The translations under genes and the position numbers were made by a program. A DNA stretch of 64,000 nt, from contig UQYT01000003.1 of the NCBI GenBank assembly GCA_900545405.1, positions 29,321-93,320 on the forward strand. Direction: 5' to 3'. The stretch comes from an uncultured Eubacteriales bacterium (lineage in GTDB: Bacteria > Bacillota > Clostridia > Oscillospirales > Oscillospiraceae). The notes beneath the pieces were generated by a model. The model saw only the letters and a program-made list of their open reading frames with translations. It made no database searches and was not told the DNA's origin. Shown here one piece after another: positions 16,828 to 25,992 of the stretch (positions within the stretch are counted from its first letter, which is position 1; each line of letters starts with the position of its first letter).

Positions 16828-19353
16828 TTACGCCTCGAGATAGCGCATGATGAGGGCCGCAGCCTGGGCGCGGGTCGCGGTGGCAGTCGGCGTGACCGCG
16901 CCGTTCTCGTCGCCCTCGACAAGGCTGATGTTCATCGCCCAGGTCATGGCGTTGGTTGCCCAAGTGCTCACGCTGGAGGCATCCGGTGCTGTGATCGTGC
17001 CGCTCACCGCGGGTTCACCGGCAAGGCGGTAGAGCATCGTCACCAGCTCCTGACGGGTGATGGCCGCGTTCGGGTTCTCGCCGTCGGAGATGCCCTTCGC
17101 CGTGACCCACTCCTGAGCCTTGGCATACCAGGTCGCGCCGCCGGTGGTATCCACGCCCTCGGCGCGGGCGATGATCGTCCACACCATCGCGCGTGTCAGC
17201 GTGTCGTTAGGAGCGAACACACCCACGTCAACGCCGTCCATCAGGCCCTTCTCGTAGACGTACTTCACCGCGCTGTAATACCAGTCGCGGGCAGTCACGT
17301 CATAGAACGGGAACACCGGCGTCTCCGGAGTCTCCGGCGCGCTGGGCTTCACATCCGGCAGGTTGCCCCACACGGCGGTGAAGGTGGTGTCGGAAGTTAT
17401 GTAAACCGATTCCCCAGCCTTGTAGGTGGTATCGCCGCTGCGCCAGCCGAGGAATATGTAGCCGCTGTTGGTGGGAGCCTCGGGGAGGGTGTAATAAGGC
17501 TCACTTACCGGCACAGTTGCCACCATATAATCTCCGCTGGTAGCAATCACGGTTATAAAATAGTAGTCGTCATTATAAGCGTATTCGATATCTGCATTGA
17601 CTTTTCCGTCTAGTTCAACCGCGCCGCCGCCAGGCATGCTGATTGTATTAAGCCTACCGTTTTCGCCATTGGCGCTCAGGTTTAGTTTCGAGTCGGCGCT
17701 TACAAGAATGGAAACTGTATTATTCGACGTACCAAGCTGAATGGGGTAGCTGCTTTCAGTTGCACAGTTCGTGACATTAACCACGCTGCCGTTTATGAGT
17801 TCCAGAGCCTCACCGCCCTTGTTGACGCTTATTCCTCTGTAGCCGCAGTCGGATATATCTACTGTGGAGCCGTTAACGGTAACGGCGTCGCAGCTGAGGC
17901 CGTGATAGCCAACGTTGGAAACACTCAGATTAGACTCATTCTCAATGCTCCAGATACCGCCATTGGAAAAGTTTGCGCTTATATTCTCTGCAATAATGCT
18001 GGAATTTTCTACTATTACCTTGGCCTTAACTGCATTTTTTCCAGACTCGGATTCAAACACGAATCCACGGGACAGACCGTTGATTTCAACTCTGGCTCCA
18101 TTAATGAGTTTCAGAGAACCGGGCTCGACGGTTTCTGAGCCGTTTTCCACGCAGAAAGCTGTGCTTGAATCGCTGCCTTCCGTTGCATAAACCTTATTGA
18201 AGACCATTTCAACACCGTCAAGCGTAAGAGAGCCATAAATCGTGAAGGCGCGATCCCTGTCAACTCCGACTGTCACCTTGTTGGTGCCGAGTATCGTAAC
18301 ATCGCCGGTAATAACATATGTAGGCGCACCGGTTGTGCCAAGGTCGGCATCGTTGAGGAGAGTTATCGTGCCACCGGTACTTCCCACTGTGTTGATAGCG
18401 TCGGCTAGGCTGGTATACTTATCGCCATTTATCTCAGCCACGAAGGCATCTTCGTTGGCGAATTCGCCGGTAGCGGTCTTGGATGCTGTATCAGTAGGCG
18501 CAAGCTGCACAACGAGATCGGCTATTTCGTCAGATATTGTACCCGTCTGAATTGCCGCAAGAGCTTCAGCAGCCTGCTGATTGCTCGCATTGTAGGCGAG
18601 GAATACATTGACAGGCTCGCCATTGCCGCCAGTGCAGTTGCTGATGGTCACAGGGAACTCGCCGGTGGACGGAGCCGCCGCGCCGTTGTCGCCCTTACCC
18701 GCGCTGCCGAGAAGGATGACAGCCTTTTCACTATCAAAGGTGCAGTTGGATATCATCGCATTTGCTATGGAAGCTGCAAATATACCGCTAGAAGGCTGGA
18801 CATCTGGTGCAGTATCCCCGTCGCCATTTCGCTGGTTCAGCTTTATAGCATTCTCAAAGAACTCGCCATGGAAATCGCAGTTGGTAATTGATACTGTTGC
18901 ACCTGTAATCTGAATCAGGTTCCAGTTGATTCCATACCTGAGTCCTTCGCCATCCGTGTAGAAATGGCAATTGTCAATTACAAGCGACTTGCAATTTGAC
19001 AGATACATGAACGAAGGATTTCCTGAGTCTGTTATGCTCGAGATGGGGGCTTCACCAGAAGTGCTGCCCTTAAACGTGCAGCCTGTCAGGGTAAGATGCA
19101 GTTGCGGCGGGTTGGTACTCTTCTGTACATTCCTGAGGTCGAACGAATCCTGCGTGTCGAAAGTTGCACCATTAATGGTCAGATAAATGTCCTTGCCGTC
19201 CCAATCGCCGCCGTTTACAGCATTGTTATATTCACTGACCGAGGTGAACGGGTTGTCGGGCGTACTACCCTTGTCATCCGCAAACGCGCCGACAGTCAGG
19301 AGCGACACCGTCATCAGCACAGCCAAAAGCAGTGCCAGCACTGATTTCTTCAT
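16828..19353 (-). CDS. Beta-helix SLH surface protein (copy C)
   Basis: An 841-residue secreted protein. The ATG at 19353 follows AAGGGGAG; the longer reading has no site. Residues 1-25 are a signal peptide ending in AFA. The middle has two beta-helix regions (LHLTLTGCTFKG, VSITNCDFHG; later VTILGTNKVTVG, LTLDGVEMVFNK). An InlB/Flg_new-type repeat (SGYIFLGWRSGDTTYKAGES, near residue 620) follows, then an APETPETPVF linker and SLH repeats to the C-terminus. The last about 200 codons are nearly identical to those of the gene at 42686, in opposite orientation. Its mRNA leader has the twin stem-loops at 19394-19435. Confidence 0.88.
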   Translation of the reverse strand: MKKSVLALLLAVLMTVSLLTVGAFADDKGSTPDNPFTSVSEYNNAVNGGDWDGKDIYLTINGATFDTQDSFDLRNVQKSTNPPQLHLTLTGCTFKGSTSGEAPISSITDSGNPSFMYLSNCKSLVIDNCHFYTDGEGLRYGINWNLIQITGATVSITNCDFHGEFFENAIKLNQRNGDGDTAPDVQPSSGIFAASIANAMISNCTFDSEKAVILLGSAGKGDNGAAAPSTGEFPVTISNCTGGNGEPVNVFLAYNASNQQAAEALAAIQTGTISDEIADLVVQLAPTDTASKTATGEFANEDAFVAEINGDKYTSLADAINTVGSTGGTITLLNDADLGTTGAPTYVITGDVTILGTNKVTVGVDRDRAFTIYGSLTLDGVEMVFNKVYATEGSDSSTAFCVENGSETVEPGSLKLINGARVEINGLSRGFVFESESGKNAVKAKVIVENSSIIAENISANFSNGGIWSIENESNLSVSNVGYHGLSCDAVTVNGSTVDISDCGYRGISVNKGGEALELINGSVVNVTNCATESSYPIQLGTSNNTVSILVSADSKLNLSANGENGRLNTISMPGGGAVELDGKVNADIEYAYNDDYYFITVIATSGDYMVATVPVSEPYYTLPEAPTNSGYIFLGWRSGDTTYKAGESVYITSDTTFTAVWGNLPDVKPSAPETPETPVFPFYDVTARDWYYSAVKYVYEKGLMDGVDVGVFAPNDTLTRAMVWTIIARAEGVDTTGGATWYAKAQEWVTAKGISDGENPNAAITRQELVTMLYRLAGEPAVSGTITAPDASSVSTWATNAMTWAMNISLVEGDENGAVTPTATATRAQAAALIMRYLEA

Positions 19354-19393
19354 CTGTATTCTCCCCTTTTTGATTTTGTTATCCAAAAGAGCA

Positions 19394-19435
19394 TGAGGCG
19401 GAAATTTCCGCCTCAAGAAAGGGCCATGGCCTTTT
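19394..19435 (-). promoter_or_regulatory. Twin palindromic stem-loops in SLH mRNA leader (copy C)
   Basis: 19394-19415 is a perfect 22-nt palindrome (half-site TGAGGCGGAAA). 19418-19435 is an 18-nt near-palindrome around GGCCATGGCC with one mismatch pair. In transcription order the 18-nt one comes first. The pair ends 40 nt before the ATG. Confidence 0.7.
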
Positions 19436-19451
19436 GGAAATTACTCAATTA

Positions 19452-19480
19452 AAACTAGCACATATATCCAACATTGTCAA
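19452..19480 (-). promoter_or_regulatory. Promoter of SLH gene C
   Basis: On the minus strand, TTGACA (19480-19475), 17 bp and TAGTTT (19457-19452) preceded by TGC as an extended -10. Transcription would begin just before the twin stem-loops. Confidence 0.55.
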
Positions 19481-19495
19481 CTAAAAAATTCCTAA

Positions 19496-19531
19496 AATAA
19501 AAAACTCCCGGCCGTTTTTACGGTCGGGAGT
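19496..19531 (-). terminator. Terminator of tRNA-Val
   Basis: ACTCCCGGCCG and CGGTCGGGAGT form an 11-bp stem (with one G-U pair) directly after the encoded CCA, followed by a T tract in the minus direction. Confidence 0.85.
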
Positions 19532-19608
19532 TGGTGGACGATACAGGACTCGAACCTGTGACCCTCCGCACGTCAAGCGGATGCTCATACCAGCTGAGCT
19601 AATCGTCC
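19532..19608 (-). tRNA. tRNA-Val (anticodon GAC)
   Basis: A 77-nt cloverleaf on the minus strand. The acceptor stem GGACGAT pairs with ATCGTCC; the D arm contains AGCTCAGCTGGT; the anticodon loop TTGACGT gives GAC; the T arm contains GGTTCGAGTCC; and CCA is encoded at 19534-19532. It has its own promoter and terminator and is transcribed alone. Confidence 0.95.
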
Positions 19609-19626
19609 GTTTCGCAAGCAAGCGTT

Positions 19627-19655
19627 ATTTTAACTCATGCCTGCGAAAATGTCAA
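19627..19655 (-). promoter_or_regulatory. Promoter of tRNA-Val
   Basis: On the minus strand, TTGACA (19655-19650), a 17-bp spacer and TAAAAT (19632-19627), about 20 nt before the tRNA 5' end. Confidence 0.75.
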
Positions 19656-19666
19656 CACCTTTTTTC

Positions 19667-20431
19667 TTAAAATTGCGGCAAATATTCACCGGGGTCGACG
19701 CTCTGGCCGTCGGCGCGCATGGCGAAGTGCAGGTGGTAGACCTCGCCCGCCTCGCAGAGGGCCGTGGTGCCCACGGAGCCGATGGTGTCGCCCTTGCTCA
19801 CGCTCTGCCCCACCTCTACGGTCGGCAGCTCGGCGAGATTAGAGTACACGCTCTCGATGCCGCCGCCGTGGGAGATCACCACCGTCGTGCCGTACAGGTC
19901 GTCGGCGTAGACCTCCGTCACCGTGCCGTCCGCCGCGGCGAGGACCTGCGTGCCCAGCGTGGACTCGATATCTATGCCGTCGTGCGTGCGCCAGTCGGCC
20001 ATGGTCTTGTCGTACACCAGCTCTGTCATCGCGTAGGGGCGCTCTATCTGACCGTACACCGGCCAGACGTACGAGGCCGGGGCCACATCGGCCTCCTGGG
20101 GCTCTGAGACGGGCTCAGGCTGCTCCTGGACGGCCGGGGCTTCCGCCTGTACCTCCGGGGCCTCGGGCTCCGCCACGACCTCTACGGCGTCCTCAGGGAT
20201 CTCCCACACCGTCTCCGCCGCCTCGGTGGGCGCGGGCGTCGCAGCCGTGGGCTGCGGCAGTTCTATATCTCCGGTGGAAACGTTCTGCATAGCACTCTTC
20301 CCGGACGACAGCAGCGTCCACGCCGACACGCCTATCACGGCGACGCACAGGAAGAGGACTATGTAAAAGCCCTTCCCGCCGAAAAATTTCTCCAACCGGT
20401 TCTGGCCGGAGTCGTTTTTCTTGTCTTCCAT
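19667..20431 (-). CDS. SpoIIQ-like M23 (LytM) peptidase-domain protein
   Basis: A 254-residue protein. A cytoplasmic stretch of about 22 residues and one membrane segment (FYIVLFLCVAVIGVSAWTLL) lead to a Pro/Glu/Ala-rich linker (about 55-120) and a LytM domain. The zinc ligands are intact: THDGIDI gives the HxxxD pair and YHLHFAM the HxH pair. In clostridial spore formers this architecture fits SpoIIQ, the forespore-side partner of the SpoIIIAH channel during engulfment, where the clostridial versions keep the zinc site. A general cell-wall endopeptidase is the alternative. It stands alone between eno and tRNA-Val; spoIID is not adjacent. Confidence 0.75.
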   Translation of the reverse strand: MEDKKNDSGQNRLEKFFGGKGFYIVLFLCVAVIGVSAWTLLSSGKSAMQNVSTGDIELPQPTAATPAPTEAAETVWEIPEDAVEVVAEPEAPEVQAEAPAVQEQPEPVSEPQEADVAPASYVWPVYGQIERPYAMTELVYDKTMADWRTHDGIDIESTLGTQVLAAADGTVTEVYADDLYGTTVVISHGGGIESVYSNLAELPTVEVGQSVSKGDTIGSVGTTALCEAGEVYHLHFAMRADGQSVDPGEYLPQF

Positions 20432-20521
20432 CTTGTTACCTCCTGAAGCAAATGGTGTCTTCGGAGGCTATTATTGACAGGGCGGGAGGGTCTTATACAA
20501 TTTATTTTTCGTCAGCAAAGC

Positions 20522-20552
20522 AAAAAAGCACCCCCGCCGGGGCGGGGGTGCT
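20522..20552 (-). terminator. Terminator of the glycolysis operon
   Basis: AGCACCCCCGCC pairs with GGCGGGGGTGCT, followed by TTTTTT on the minus strand. It lies just past the enolase stop at 20568. Confidence 0.85.
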
Positions 20553-20567
20553 GGTGGGCTTGTTCGC

Positions 20568-21872
20568 TTACTTCTTGAGGTTGAAGAAGGCGTCCTTGCC
20601 GGCGTACTGGGCGACGTCGAAGAGCTCCTCCTCGATGCGCAGCAGCTGGTTGTACTTGCAGACGCGGTCGGTGCGGCTGGGGGCGCCGGTCTTGATCTGT
20701 CCGGCGTTCAGGCCCACGACGAGGTCGGCGATGGTGGTGTCCTCGGTCTCGCCGGAGCGGTGGGACACGATGGTGGTGTAGCCGGCGCGGTTGGCGAGCT
20801 GCATGGTGTCCAGGGTCTCGGTCAGGGTGCCGATCTGGTTGACCTTGATCAGGACGGCGTTGGCGACGTGCTTCTCGAGGCCCATCTTCACGCGCTCGAC
20901 GTTGGTGACGAACAGGTCGTCGCCGACGAGCTGGACGCGGTCGCCGAGAGCCTTGGTCAGCATGGCCCAGCCTTCCCAGTCGTCCTCGCCCATGCAGTCC
21001 TCCATGGAGATGATGGGATAGGTGTCGGCGAACTTCTTCCACATGTTGACCATCTGGCTGCGGGTCATGGTCTTCTTGGCCTTCGGCAGGGTGTAGGTGC
21101 CGTCCTCGTGGTTGTACCAATCCGACACGGCGGCGTCGATGGCGAGCATGAAGTCCTCGCCGGGCTTGTAGCCGGCCTTCTCGATGGCGGCGACGATGCA
21201 CTTGAAGGCGTCCTCGTCCTTCTTCAGGTTGGGAGCGTAGCCGCCCTCATCGCCCACGCCGGCGGCGGGGGTGCCGTTCTCCTTGAGGACGGTCTTGAGG
21301 GTGTGGAACACCTCGGCGCACATGCGCAGGGCTTCCTTCCAGCTGGGGGCGCCGACAGGCATGATCATGAACTCCTGGATGTCGACGTTGTTGGTGGCAT
21401 GGGCGCCGCCGTTGAGGATGTTCATCATCGGCACGGGCAGGGTCTTGGCGTTCACGCCGCCGATGTAGTTGTACAGGGGCAGGTTCAGGGCGTTGGCAGC
21501 GGCGCGGGCGCAGGCCAGGGACACGCCGAGCATGGCGTTGGCGCCGAGGCGGGTCTTGTTCGGGGTGCCGTCGAGCTCGATGAGCAGCTTGTCTATCGAG
21601 GTCTGGTCGAGGGCGTTCAGGCCCAGCATGGCCTCGGCGATCTCGGTGTTGACGTTCTCAACGGCCTTGCTGACACCCTTGCCCAGGTAGCGGCTCTTGT
21701 CGCCGTCGCGGAGCTCGCAGGCCTCGTAAACGCCGGTGGAGGCGCCGGAGGGAACAGCGGCGCGGCCGACGGTGCCGTCGTCCAGGGTGACCTCGACCTC
21801 AACGGTCGGGTTGCCGCGGGAGTCAAGTATCTCGCGCGCGGTCACGTCAACGATCTCGAAGTACTCTTTCAT
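20568..21872 (-). CDS. eno: Enolase
   Basis: A 434-residue protein with the usual length. It converts 2-phosphoglycerate to phosphoenolpyruvate. Family landmarks are AREILDSRGNPTVEVEV at the N-terminus, GDEGGYAPNL and SMEDCMGEDDWEGW in the barrel, GDDLFVTN (metal ligand), and SHRSGETEDT with the substrate-binding serines near residue 366. AAGGAG lies before the ATG. It is the last gene of the trmL-pgk-tpiA-gpmI-eno operon, 31 nt after gpmI, and is followed by a terminator. Confidence 0.98.
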   Translation of the reverse strand: MKEYFEIVDVTAREILDSRGNPTVEVEVTLDDGTVGRAAVPSGASTGVYEACELRDGDKSRYLGKGVSKAVENVNTEIAEAMLGLNALDQTSIDKLLIELDGTPNKTRLGANAMLGVSLACARAAANALNLPLYNYIGGVNAKTLPVPMMNILNGGAHATNNVDIQEFMIMPVGAPSWKEALRMCAEVFHTLKTVLKENGTPAAGVGDEGGYAPNLKKDEDAFKCIVAAIEKAGYKPGEDFMLAIDAAVSDWYNHEDGTYTLPKAKKTMTRSQMVNMWKKFADTYPIISMEDCMGEDDWEGWAMLTKALGDRVQLVGDDLFVTNVERVKMGLEKHVANAVLIKVNQIGTLTETLDTMQLANRAGYTTIVSHRSGETEDTTIADLVVGLNAGQIKTGAPSRTDRVCKYNQLLRIEEELFDVAQYAGKDAFFNLKK

Positions 21873-21903
21873 TGTAATTCTCCTTCAAAATGTTTTATTG
21901 GAA

Positions 21904-23430
21904 TCACTTTTCAATGAGGGACTTGCCTGTCATCTCGGCCGGGGCGGGAAGGCCCATCAGCTCGAGCAGCGTGGGCGCTATGTCGGCCAGCTTGCCGCCG
22001 GAGCGGAGCTTGAGCTCGCCGGTGCCCACTATCACGAAGGGGACGGGGTTGGTGGTGTGCGCGGTGTTGGGGCTGCCGTCGGGCTCGACCATCCTGTCGG
22101 CGTTGCCGTGGTCGGCAGTGACGGCGAGGCGGATGCCGTTGCGCTTGGCGCACTCGACGACCTCGCCGAGGCACTTGTCAACGGTCTCGACGGCCTTTAT
22201 CGCAGCCTCGGTCACGCCGGTGTGGCCGACCATGTCGCAGTTTGCGAAGTTGCAGACGTAGAGGCCGCAGCCGCCCTGGTCCATGCGCGCGACGAGCTTG
22301 TCCTTGACCTCCTCGGCGCTCATCTGCGGGATGAGGTCGTAGGTCGGATACTCCTTCGGCGACGGCACGAGCACGCGCTCCTCGCCCTCGTACTGCTTCT
22401 CAACGCCGCCGTTGAGGAAGAAGGTGACGTGGGCGTATTTCTCGGTCTCGGCGATGCGGAATTGCTTTATGCCGAGGCTGGAGACATACTCGCCGATGGT
22501 GCCGGCGAGGTGCTCGGGCGGGAAGGCGATGGGCAGAGTCAGCGCCGCGTCGTACTGCGCGGTGCAGACGTAGGAGAGCGTGAGCTTCTCACAGCTCATG
22601 GGCGTGTCGGCGGGCAGGTTGCCGGTGAGGGCCCAGGTCATCTCACGCGCGCGGTCGGGGCGGAAGTTCATGAAGATGACGCTGTCGCCGGAGTGGATCA
22701 TGCCGTCCTTGTCGCAGACGACGGGCTCGACGAACTCGTCGGTGACGCCCTGGGCGTAGCTCGCCTCGACGGCGGCGACGGGGTCGGCGTTCTCCACGCC
22801 CACGCCGCGGACTATGGCGTCATAGCCCTTTTGCAGGCGCTCCCAGCGCTTGTCGCGGTCCATGCCCCAGAAGCGGCCCTGGATGGTGGCTATCTTGCAG
22901 TTGCCGAGCTTGGCGCACTCGTCGGCGAGCTTCTGGACATAGCTTGCGCCGGTCTTGGGGCCGACGTCACGCCCGTCGAGGAAGCAGTGGACGTACACGC
23001 GCGGCAGGCCGCGTCGCTTGGCCATCTCGAGTATCGCGAAGATGTGGGTGATATGGCTGTGCACGCCGCCGTCGGAGAGGAGGCCGAGCACATGGAGCGC
23101 GCCGCCGCTCTTTGCGGCGTCGTCCATGGCCTTGACGTACACGGGGTTTTCAAAGAAGCTGCCGTCCTTCACGGCGTTGGTGATGCGGGGCAGGTCCTGA
23201 TACACCACGCGGCCGGCGCCGATGTTAGTGTGTCCGACCTCGCTGTTGCCCATCTGGCCCTCGGGCAGGCCCACGTCGAGGCCGGAGGCGGAGAGCTGAG
23301 TGTTCGGGCAGCAGGCGAGCAGCTTGTCCATGACGGGGGTGTTGGCCTCCCAGATGGCGTTGCCGGGTCCGGGTTCGCCGATGCCGTAGCCGTCAAGGAT
23401 TATGAGAGCGGTGGGATTCACTTTTTCCAT
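21904..23430 (-). CDS. gpmI: Phosphoglycerate mutase, 2,3-bisphosphoglycerate-independent
   Basis: A 508-residue Mn-dependent mutase of the alkaline-phosphatase superfamily that interconverts 3- and 2-phosphoglycerate. LIILDGYGIGE carries the first metal ligand, GNSEVGHTNIGAGR the catalytic serine near residue 63, and TADHGNADRM the late metal ligands (D/H). The length matches the family. It lies 3 nt after tpiA and 31 nt before eno in the lower-glycolysis operon. Confidence 0.97.
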   Translation of the reverse strand: MEKVNPTALIILDGYGIGEPGPGNAIWEANTPVMDKLLACCPNTQLSASGLDVGLPEGQMGNSEVGHTNIGAGRVVYQDLPRITNAVKDGSFFENPVYVKAMDDAAKSGGALHVLGLLSDGGVHSHITHIFAILEMAKRRGLPRVYVHCFLDGRDVGPKTGASYVQKLADECAKLGNCKIATIQGRFWGMDRDKRWERLQKGYDAIVRGVGVENADPVAAVEASYAQGVTDEFVEPVVCDKDGMIHSGDSVIFMNFRPDRAREMTWALTGNLPADTPMSCEKLTLSYVCTAQYDAALTLPIAFPPEHLAGTIGEYVSSLGIKQFRIAETEKYAHVTFFLNGGVEKQYEGEERVLVPSPKEYPTYDLIPQMSAEEVKDKLVARMDQGGCGLYVCNFANCDMVGHTGVTEAAIKAVETVDKCLGEVVECAKRNGIRLAVTADHGNADRMVEPDGSPNTAHTTNPVPFVIVGTGELKLRSGGKLADIAPTLLELMGLPAPAEMTGKSLIEK

Positions 23431-23433
23431 GGC

Positions 23434-24207
23434 TCACTCCGCGGCGGTGCCGGCGATGATGCGGGCGAAGTCCTGCGGCTTGAGGGAGGCGCCGCCGATG
23501 AGGCCGCCGTCGATGTCGGGCTGGGCGAGCAGCTCGTCGCAGTTCTTGGCGTTCATGCTGCCGCCGTAGAGGATGCTGACGGCGCGGGCGGTGCGGGCGT
23601 CGAACATGCCGCGGATGACGGTGCGGATCTCGCGGCAGACCTCCTCCGCCTGGTCGGCGGTAGCGGTGCGGCCGGTGCCGATGGCCCAGATGGGCTCATA
23701 GGCTATGATGCACTTCTTGACCTCGCGGGCGTCCATTCCAGCAAGGGCGGCCTTGACCTGGTAGGCGACGTACTCCATGGTGAGCTCGTTCTCGCGCTGC
23801 TCGAGGCTCTCGCCCACGCAGATGATGGGGGTGATGCCGGCGGCGAGCAGGGCCTTGGCCTTGGTGTTCACGAGGGAGTCGCTCTCGGCGTGGTACTGGC
23901 GGCGCTCACTGTGGCCGACGATGCAGTACTTTACGCCCAGATCGGCCAGCATGGCGGCGCTGACCTCGCCGGTGTAGGCGCCGGACTCGTGCGCGGAAAC
24001 GTCCTGCGCGCCGAAGGCGAGGCGGCTGTCGCGCATGACCTTGGCCATGGCGGGGATGATCGGGAAGGGCACGCAGAGCACGCTCTCGCAGGTCTTGGTC
24101 TTGGGCATAGCCGCGCGCAGCTCCTCGACGAAGGGCTTGGCCTCGGAGGCGAGCTTGTTCATCTTCCAGTTGCCGGCTATAACGGTCTTGCGATACTTTC
24201 TGTTCAT
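23434..24207 (-). CDS. tpiA: Triosephosphate isomerase
   Basis: A 257-residue TIM barrel. AGNWKMNK supplies the N-terminal catalytic lysine, GHSERR the catalytic histidine near residue 100, AYEPIWAIGTG the catalytic glutamate near 172, and YGGSMNAKN and GGLIGGASL the phosphate-binding loops. It interconverts dihydroxyacetone phosphate and glyceraldehyde-3-phosphate. It lies 12 nt after pgk in the glycolysis operon. Confidence 0.98.
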   Translation of the reverse strand: MNRKYRKTVIAGNWKMNKLASEAKPFVEELRAAMPKTKTCESVLCVPFPIIPAMAKVMRDSRLAFGAQDVSAHESGAYTGEVSAAMLADLGVKYCIVGHSERRQYHAESDSLVNTKAKALLAAGITPIICVGESLEQRENELTMEYVAYQVKAALAGMDAREVKKCIIAYEPIWAIGTGRTATADQAEEVCREIRTVIRGMFDARTARAVSILYGGSMNAKNCDELLAQPDIDGGLIGGASLKPQDFARIIAGTAAE

Positions 24208-24219
24208 GGCAAACGCTCC

Positions 24220-25410
24220 TTATTTATCAAGCAGGCAGGCGACGCCGGGCAGCTCCAGGCCCTCGAGGAACTCGAGAGAAGCGCCGCCGCCGGTGCTGAT
24301 GTGGGTGATCTTGTCGGCATAGCCGCTCTTCTCGACCGCGGAGGCACTGTCGCCGCCGCCGATGATGGTCACGCCGCCGCAGTTGGCAACGGCCTCGGCC
24401 ATGGCGAAGGTGCCCTTGTTGAAGCTGGCGAACTCGAAAACGCCCATGGGGCCGTTCCAGACAACGGTGCCGGCGCCCTTGACGGCGTCCTTGTACATCT
24501 CAACGGTCTTGGGGCCGATGTCCATGCCCATGAGGTCGTCGGGGATGTCCTCACCGGTGACGACGGGCTCGGCGTCGGCGGCAAACTCCTTGGCGCAGAC
24601 GTGGTCCACGGGCAGGAGCAGCTTTACGCCCTTGGCCGCGGCCTTGTCCATCATTTCCTTAGCGTAGTCGACGCGGTCGGCCTCGAGCAGGCTCTTGCCG
24701 ATGGTGTGGCCCTGGGCCTTCTTGAAGGTGTAGGCCATGCCGCCGCCGACGATGATGGTGTCGGCCTTCTCAAGGAGGTTATTGATGACGCCGATCTTGT
24801 CGCTTACCTTGGCGCCGCCGAGGATGGCGACGAAGGGACGGGCGGGGTCGCTGAGGGCCTTGCCCATGACGGAGATCTCCTTCTCTACCAGCAGGCCGGC
24901 GTAGGCGGGCAGGAAGGCCGCGACACCGGCGGTGGAGGCGTGGGCGCGGTGCACGGTGCCGAAGGCGTCGGACACATAGACGTCGGCCATGGAGGCGAGC
25001 TCCTTGGCGAACTCGGGGTCGTTCTTCTCCTCGCGCTTGTCGAAGCGGAGGTTCTCAAGCAGCAGCAGCTGGCCCGGCTGCAGGGCCGCGGCCTTGGCCT
25101 TGGCGTCCTCGCCGATGATGTCCTTGGCGAAGATGACGTCCATGCCGAGCAGCTCGCTCAGCCTCTTGGCCACGGGGGCCAGGCTCAGGCTCTCCTTCCA
25201 CTCGCCCTTGGGCTTGCCCAGGTGGGAGCAGGCGATGACGGCAGCGCCGTTCTCGAGCAGGTATTTAATGGTGGGCAGAGCCGCGACGATGCGCTTGTCG
25301 CTGGTTATCTCGCCCGTCTCCTTGTTCTGGGGTACGTTGAAATCGCAGCGCAGGAGCACCTTCTTGCCGTGGGGGTCGAAGTCGCGGACAGTTTTCTTGT
25401 TGTAATTCAT
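24220..25410 (-). CDS. pgk: Phosphoglycerate kinase
   Basis: A 396-residue enzyme making ATP and 3-phosphoglycerate from 1,3-bisphosphoglycerate. RCDFNVP is the N-domain signature, LGGAKVSDKIGV and NGPMGVFE lie in the nucleotide domain, and IIGGGDSASAVEK is the C-terminal loop. Its ATG overlaps the trmL stop (ATGA), so the two are coupled. The operon lacks gap (GAPDH), which commonly precedes pgk; it must lie elsewhere. Confidence 0.98.
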   Translation of the reverse strand: MNYNKKTVRDFDPHGKKVLLRCDFNVPQNKETGEITSDKRIVAALPTIKYLLENGAAVIACSHLGKPKGEWKESLSLAPVAKRLSELLGMDVIFAKDIIGEDAKAKAAALQPGQLLLLENLRFDKREEKNDPEFAKELASMADVYVSDAFGTVHRAHASTAGVAAFLPAYAGLLVEKEISVMGKALSDPARPFVAILGGAKVSDKIGVINNLLEKADTIIVGGGMAYTFKKAQGHTIGKSLLEADRVDYAKEMMDKAAAKGVKLLLPVDHVCAKEFAADAEPVVTGEDIPDDLMGMDIGPKTVEMYKDAVKGAGTVVWNGPMGVFEFASFNKGTFAMAEAVANCGGVTIIGGGDSASAVEKSGYADKITHISTGGGASLEFLEGLELPGVACLLDK

Positions 25411-25901
25411 ACCGATTCCTCCTGTTTCATAATTCCATAGTCTTTTAAGCCCTTGAACCCCTGCTGCCTGAGCGCTTCATAGGTGAGTATGGCAGCGGCG
25501 TTCGACAGATTGAGGCTCCTCGCCTCGGAGATCATGGGGATGCGTATACATTTGTCGCGGTATTTTTCCCTGAGCCATTCGGGCAGGCCCGCGGTCTCCT
25601 TCCCGAACATGAGCGTCACGTCGCCGCTCCAGTCGCAGTCGACGTAGCTTTTGGGGGCTTTCGTGGTGGTGAGCCAGAGGTTCTCGTCGCCGTTCATCTT
25701 GAAGTACTGCTCGATGTTGTCGTACACCCGGATGTCCACGAGGTACCAGTAGTCCAGTCCCGCGCGCTTGACTGCGCTGTCCGAGATGTCGAAGCCCAGC
25801 GGCTTTATGAGATGCAGCCTCGCGCCCGTGCAGGCGCAGGTCCGGGCTATCGCCCCGGTATTGTTCGGGATCTCAGGTTCTACGAGTACGATATCGACCA
25901 T
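25407..25901 (-). CDS. trmL: tRNA (cytidine(34)-2'-O)-methyltransferase TrmL
   Basis: A 164-residue SPOUT (trefoil-knot) methyltransferase that modifies the wobble base of tRNA-Leu. The ATG at 25901 follows GGAGGGC; the longer reading is rejected. Motifs are EPEIPNNTGAIARTC (motif 1), LMFGKETAGLP (motif 2) and RSLNLSNAAAILTYEALRQ (motif 3, the knot with the AdoMet site). It is the first gene of the operon and overlaps pgk by 4 nt, an uncommon but simple coupling of a tRNA-modification gene to glycolysis. Confidence 0.93.
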   Translation of the reverse strand: MVDIVLVEPEIPNNTGAIARTCACTGARLHLIKPLGFDISDSAVKRAGLDYWYLVDIRVYDNIEQYFKMNGDENLWLTTTKAPKSYVDCDWSGDVTLMFGKETAGLPEWLREKYRDKCIRIPMISEARSLNLSNAAAILTYEALRQQGFKGLKDYGIMKQEESV

Positions 25902-25963
25902 CCGGCCGCCCTCCAGCTTGTTACATACGTTTGTATCATTACCCATAATTTTGGGCCAGAGAC

Positions 25964-25992
25964 ATTTTACTACCTTGTCTATGATTTTACAA
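25964..25992 (-). promoter_or_regulatory. Promoter of the trmL-pgk-tpiA-gpmI-eno operon
   Basis: On the minus strand, TTGTAA (25992-25987), 17 bp and TAAAAT (25969-25964), about 60 nt before the trmL ATG. The surrounding DNA is very AT-rich against a GC-rich neighbourhood. Confidence 0.5.

Noticed and set aside
19532..19608. tRNA-Val as an integration site
   Set aside because: No integrase, direct repeat of the tRNA 3' end or foreign DNA next to it.
19667..25440. Very long open frames opposite the glycolysis operon, for example about 1230 codons at 21736-25440 on plus
   Set aside because: High-GC shadow frames: the minus-strand genes eno, gpmI, tpiA and pgk are complete and unmistakable, and the opposite frames have low-complexity Ala/Gly/Val/Leu composition and no ribosome sites.
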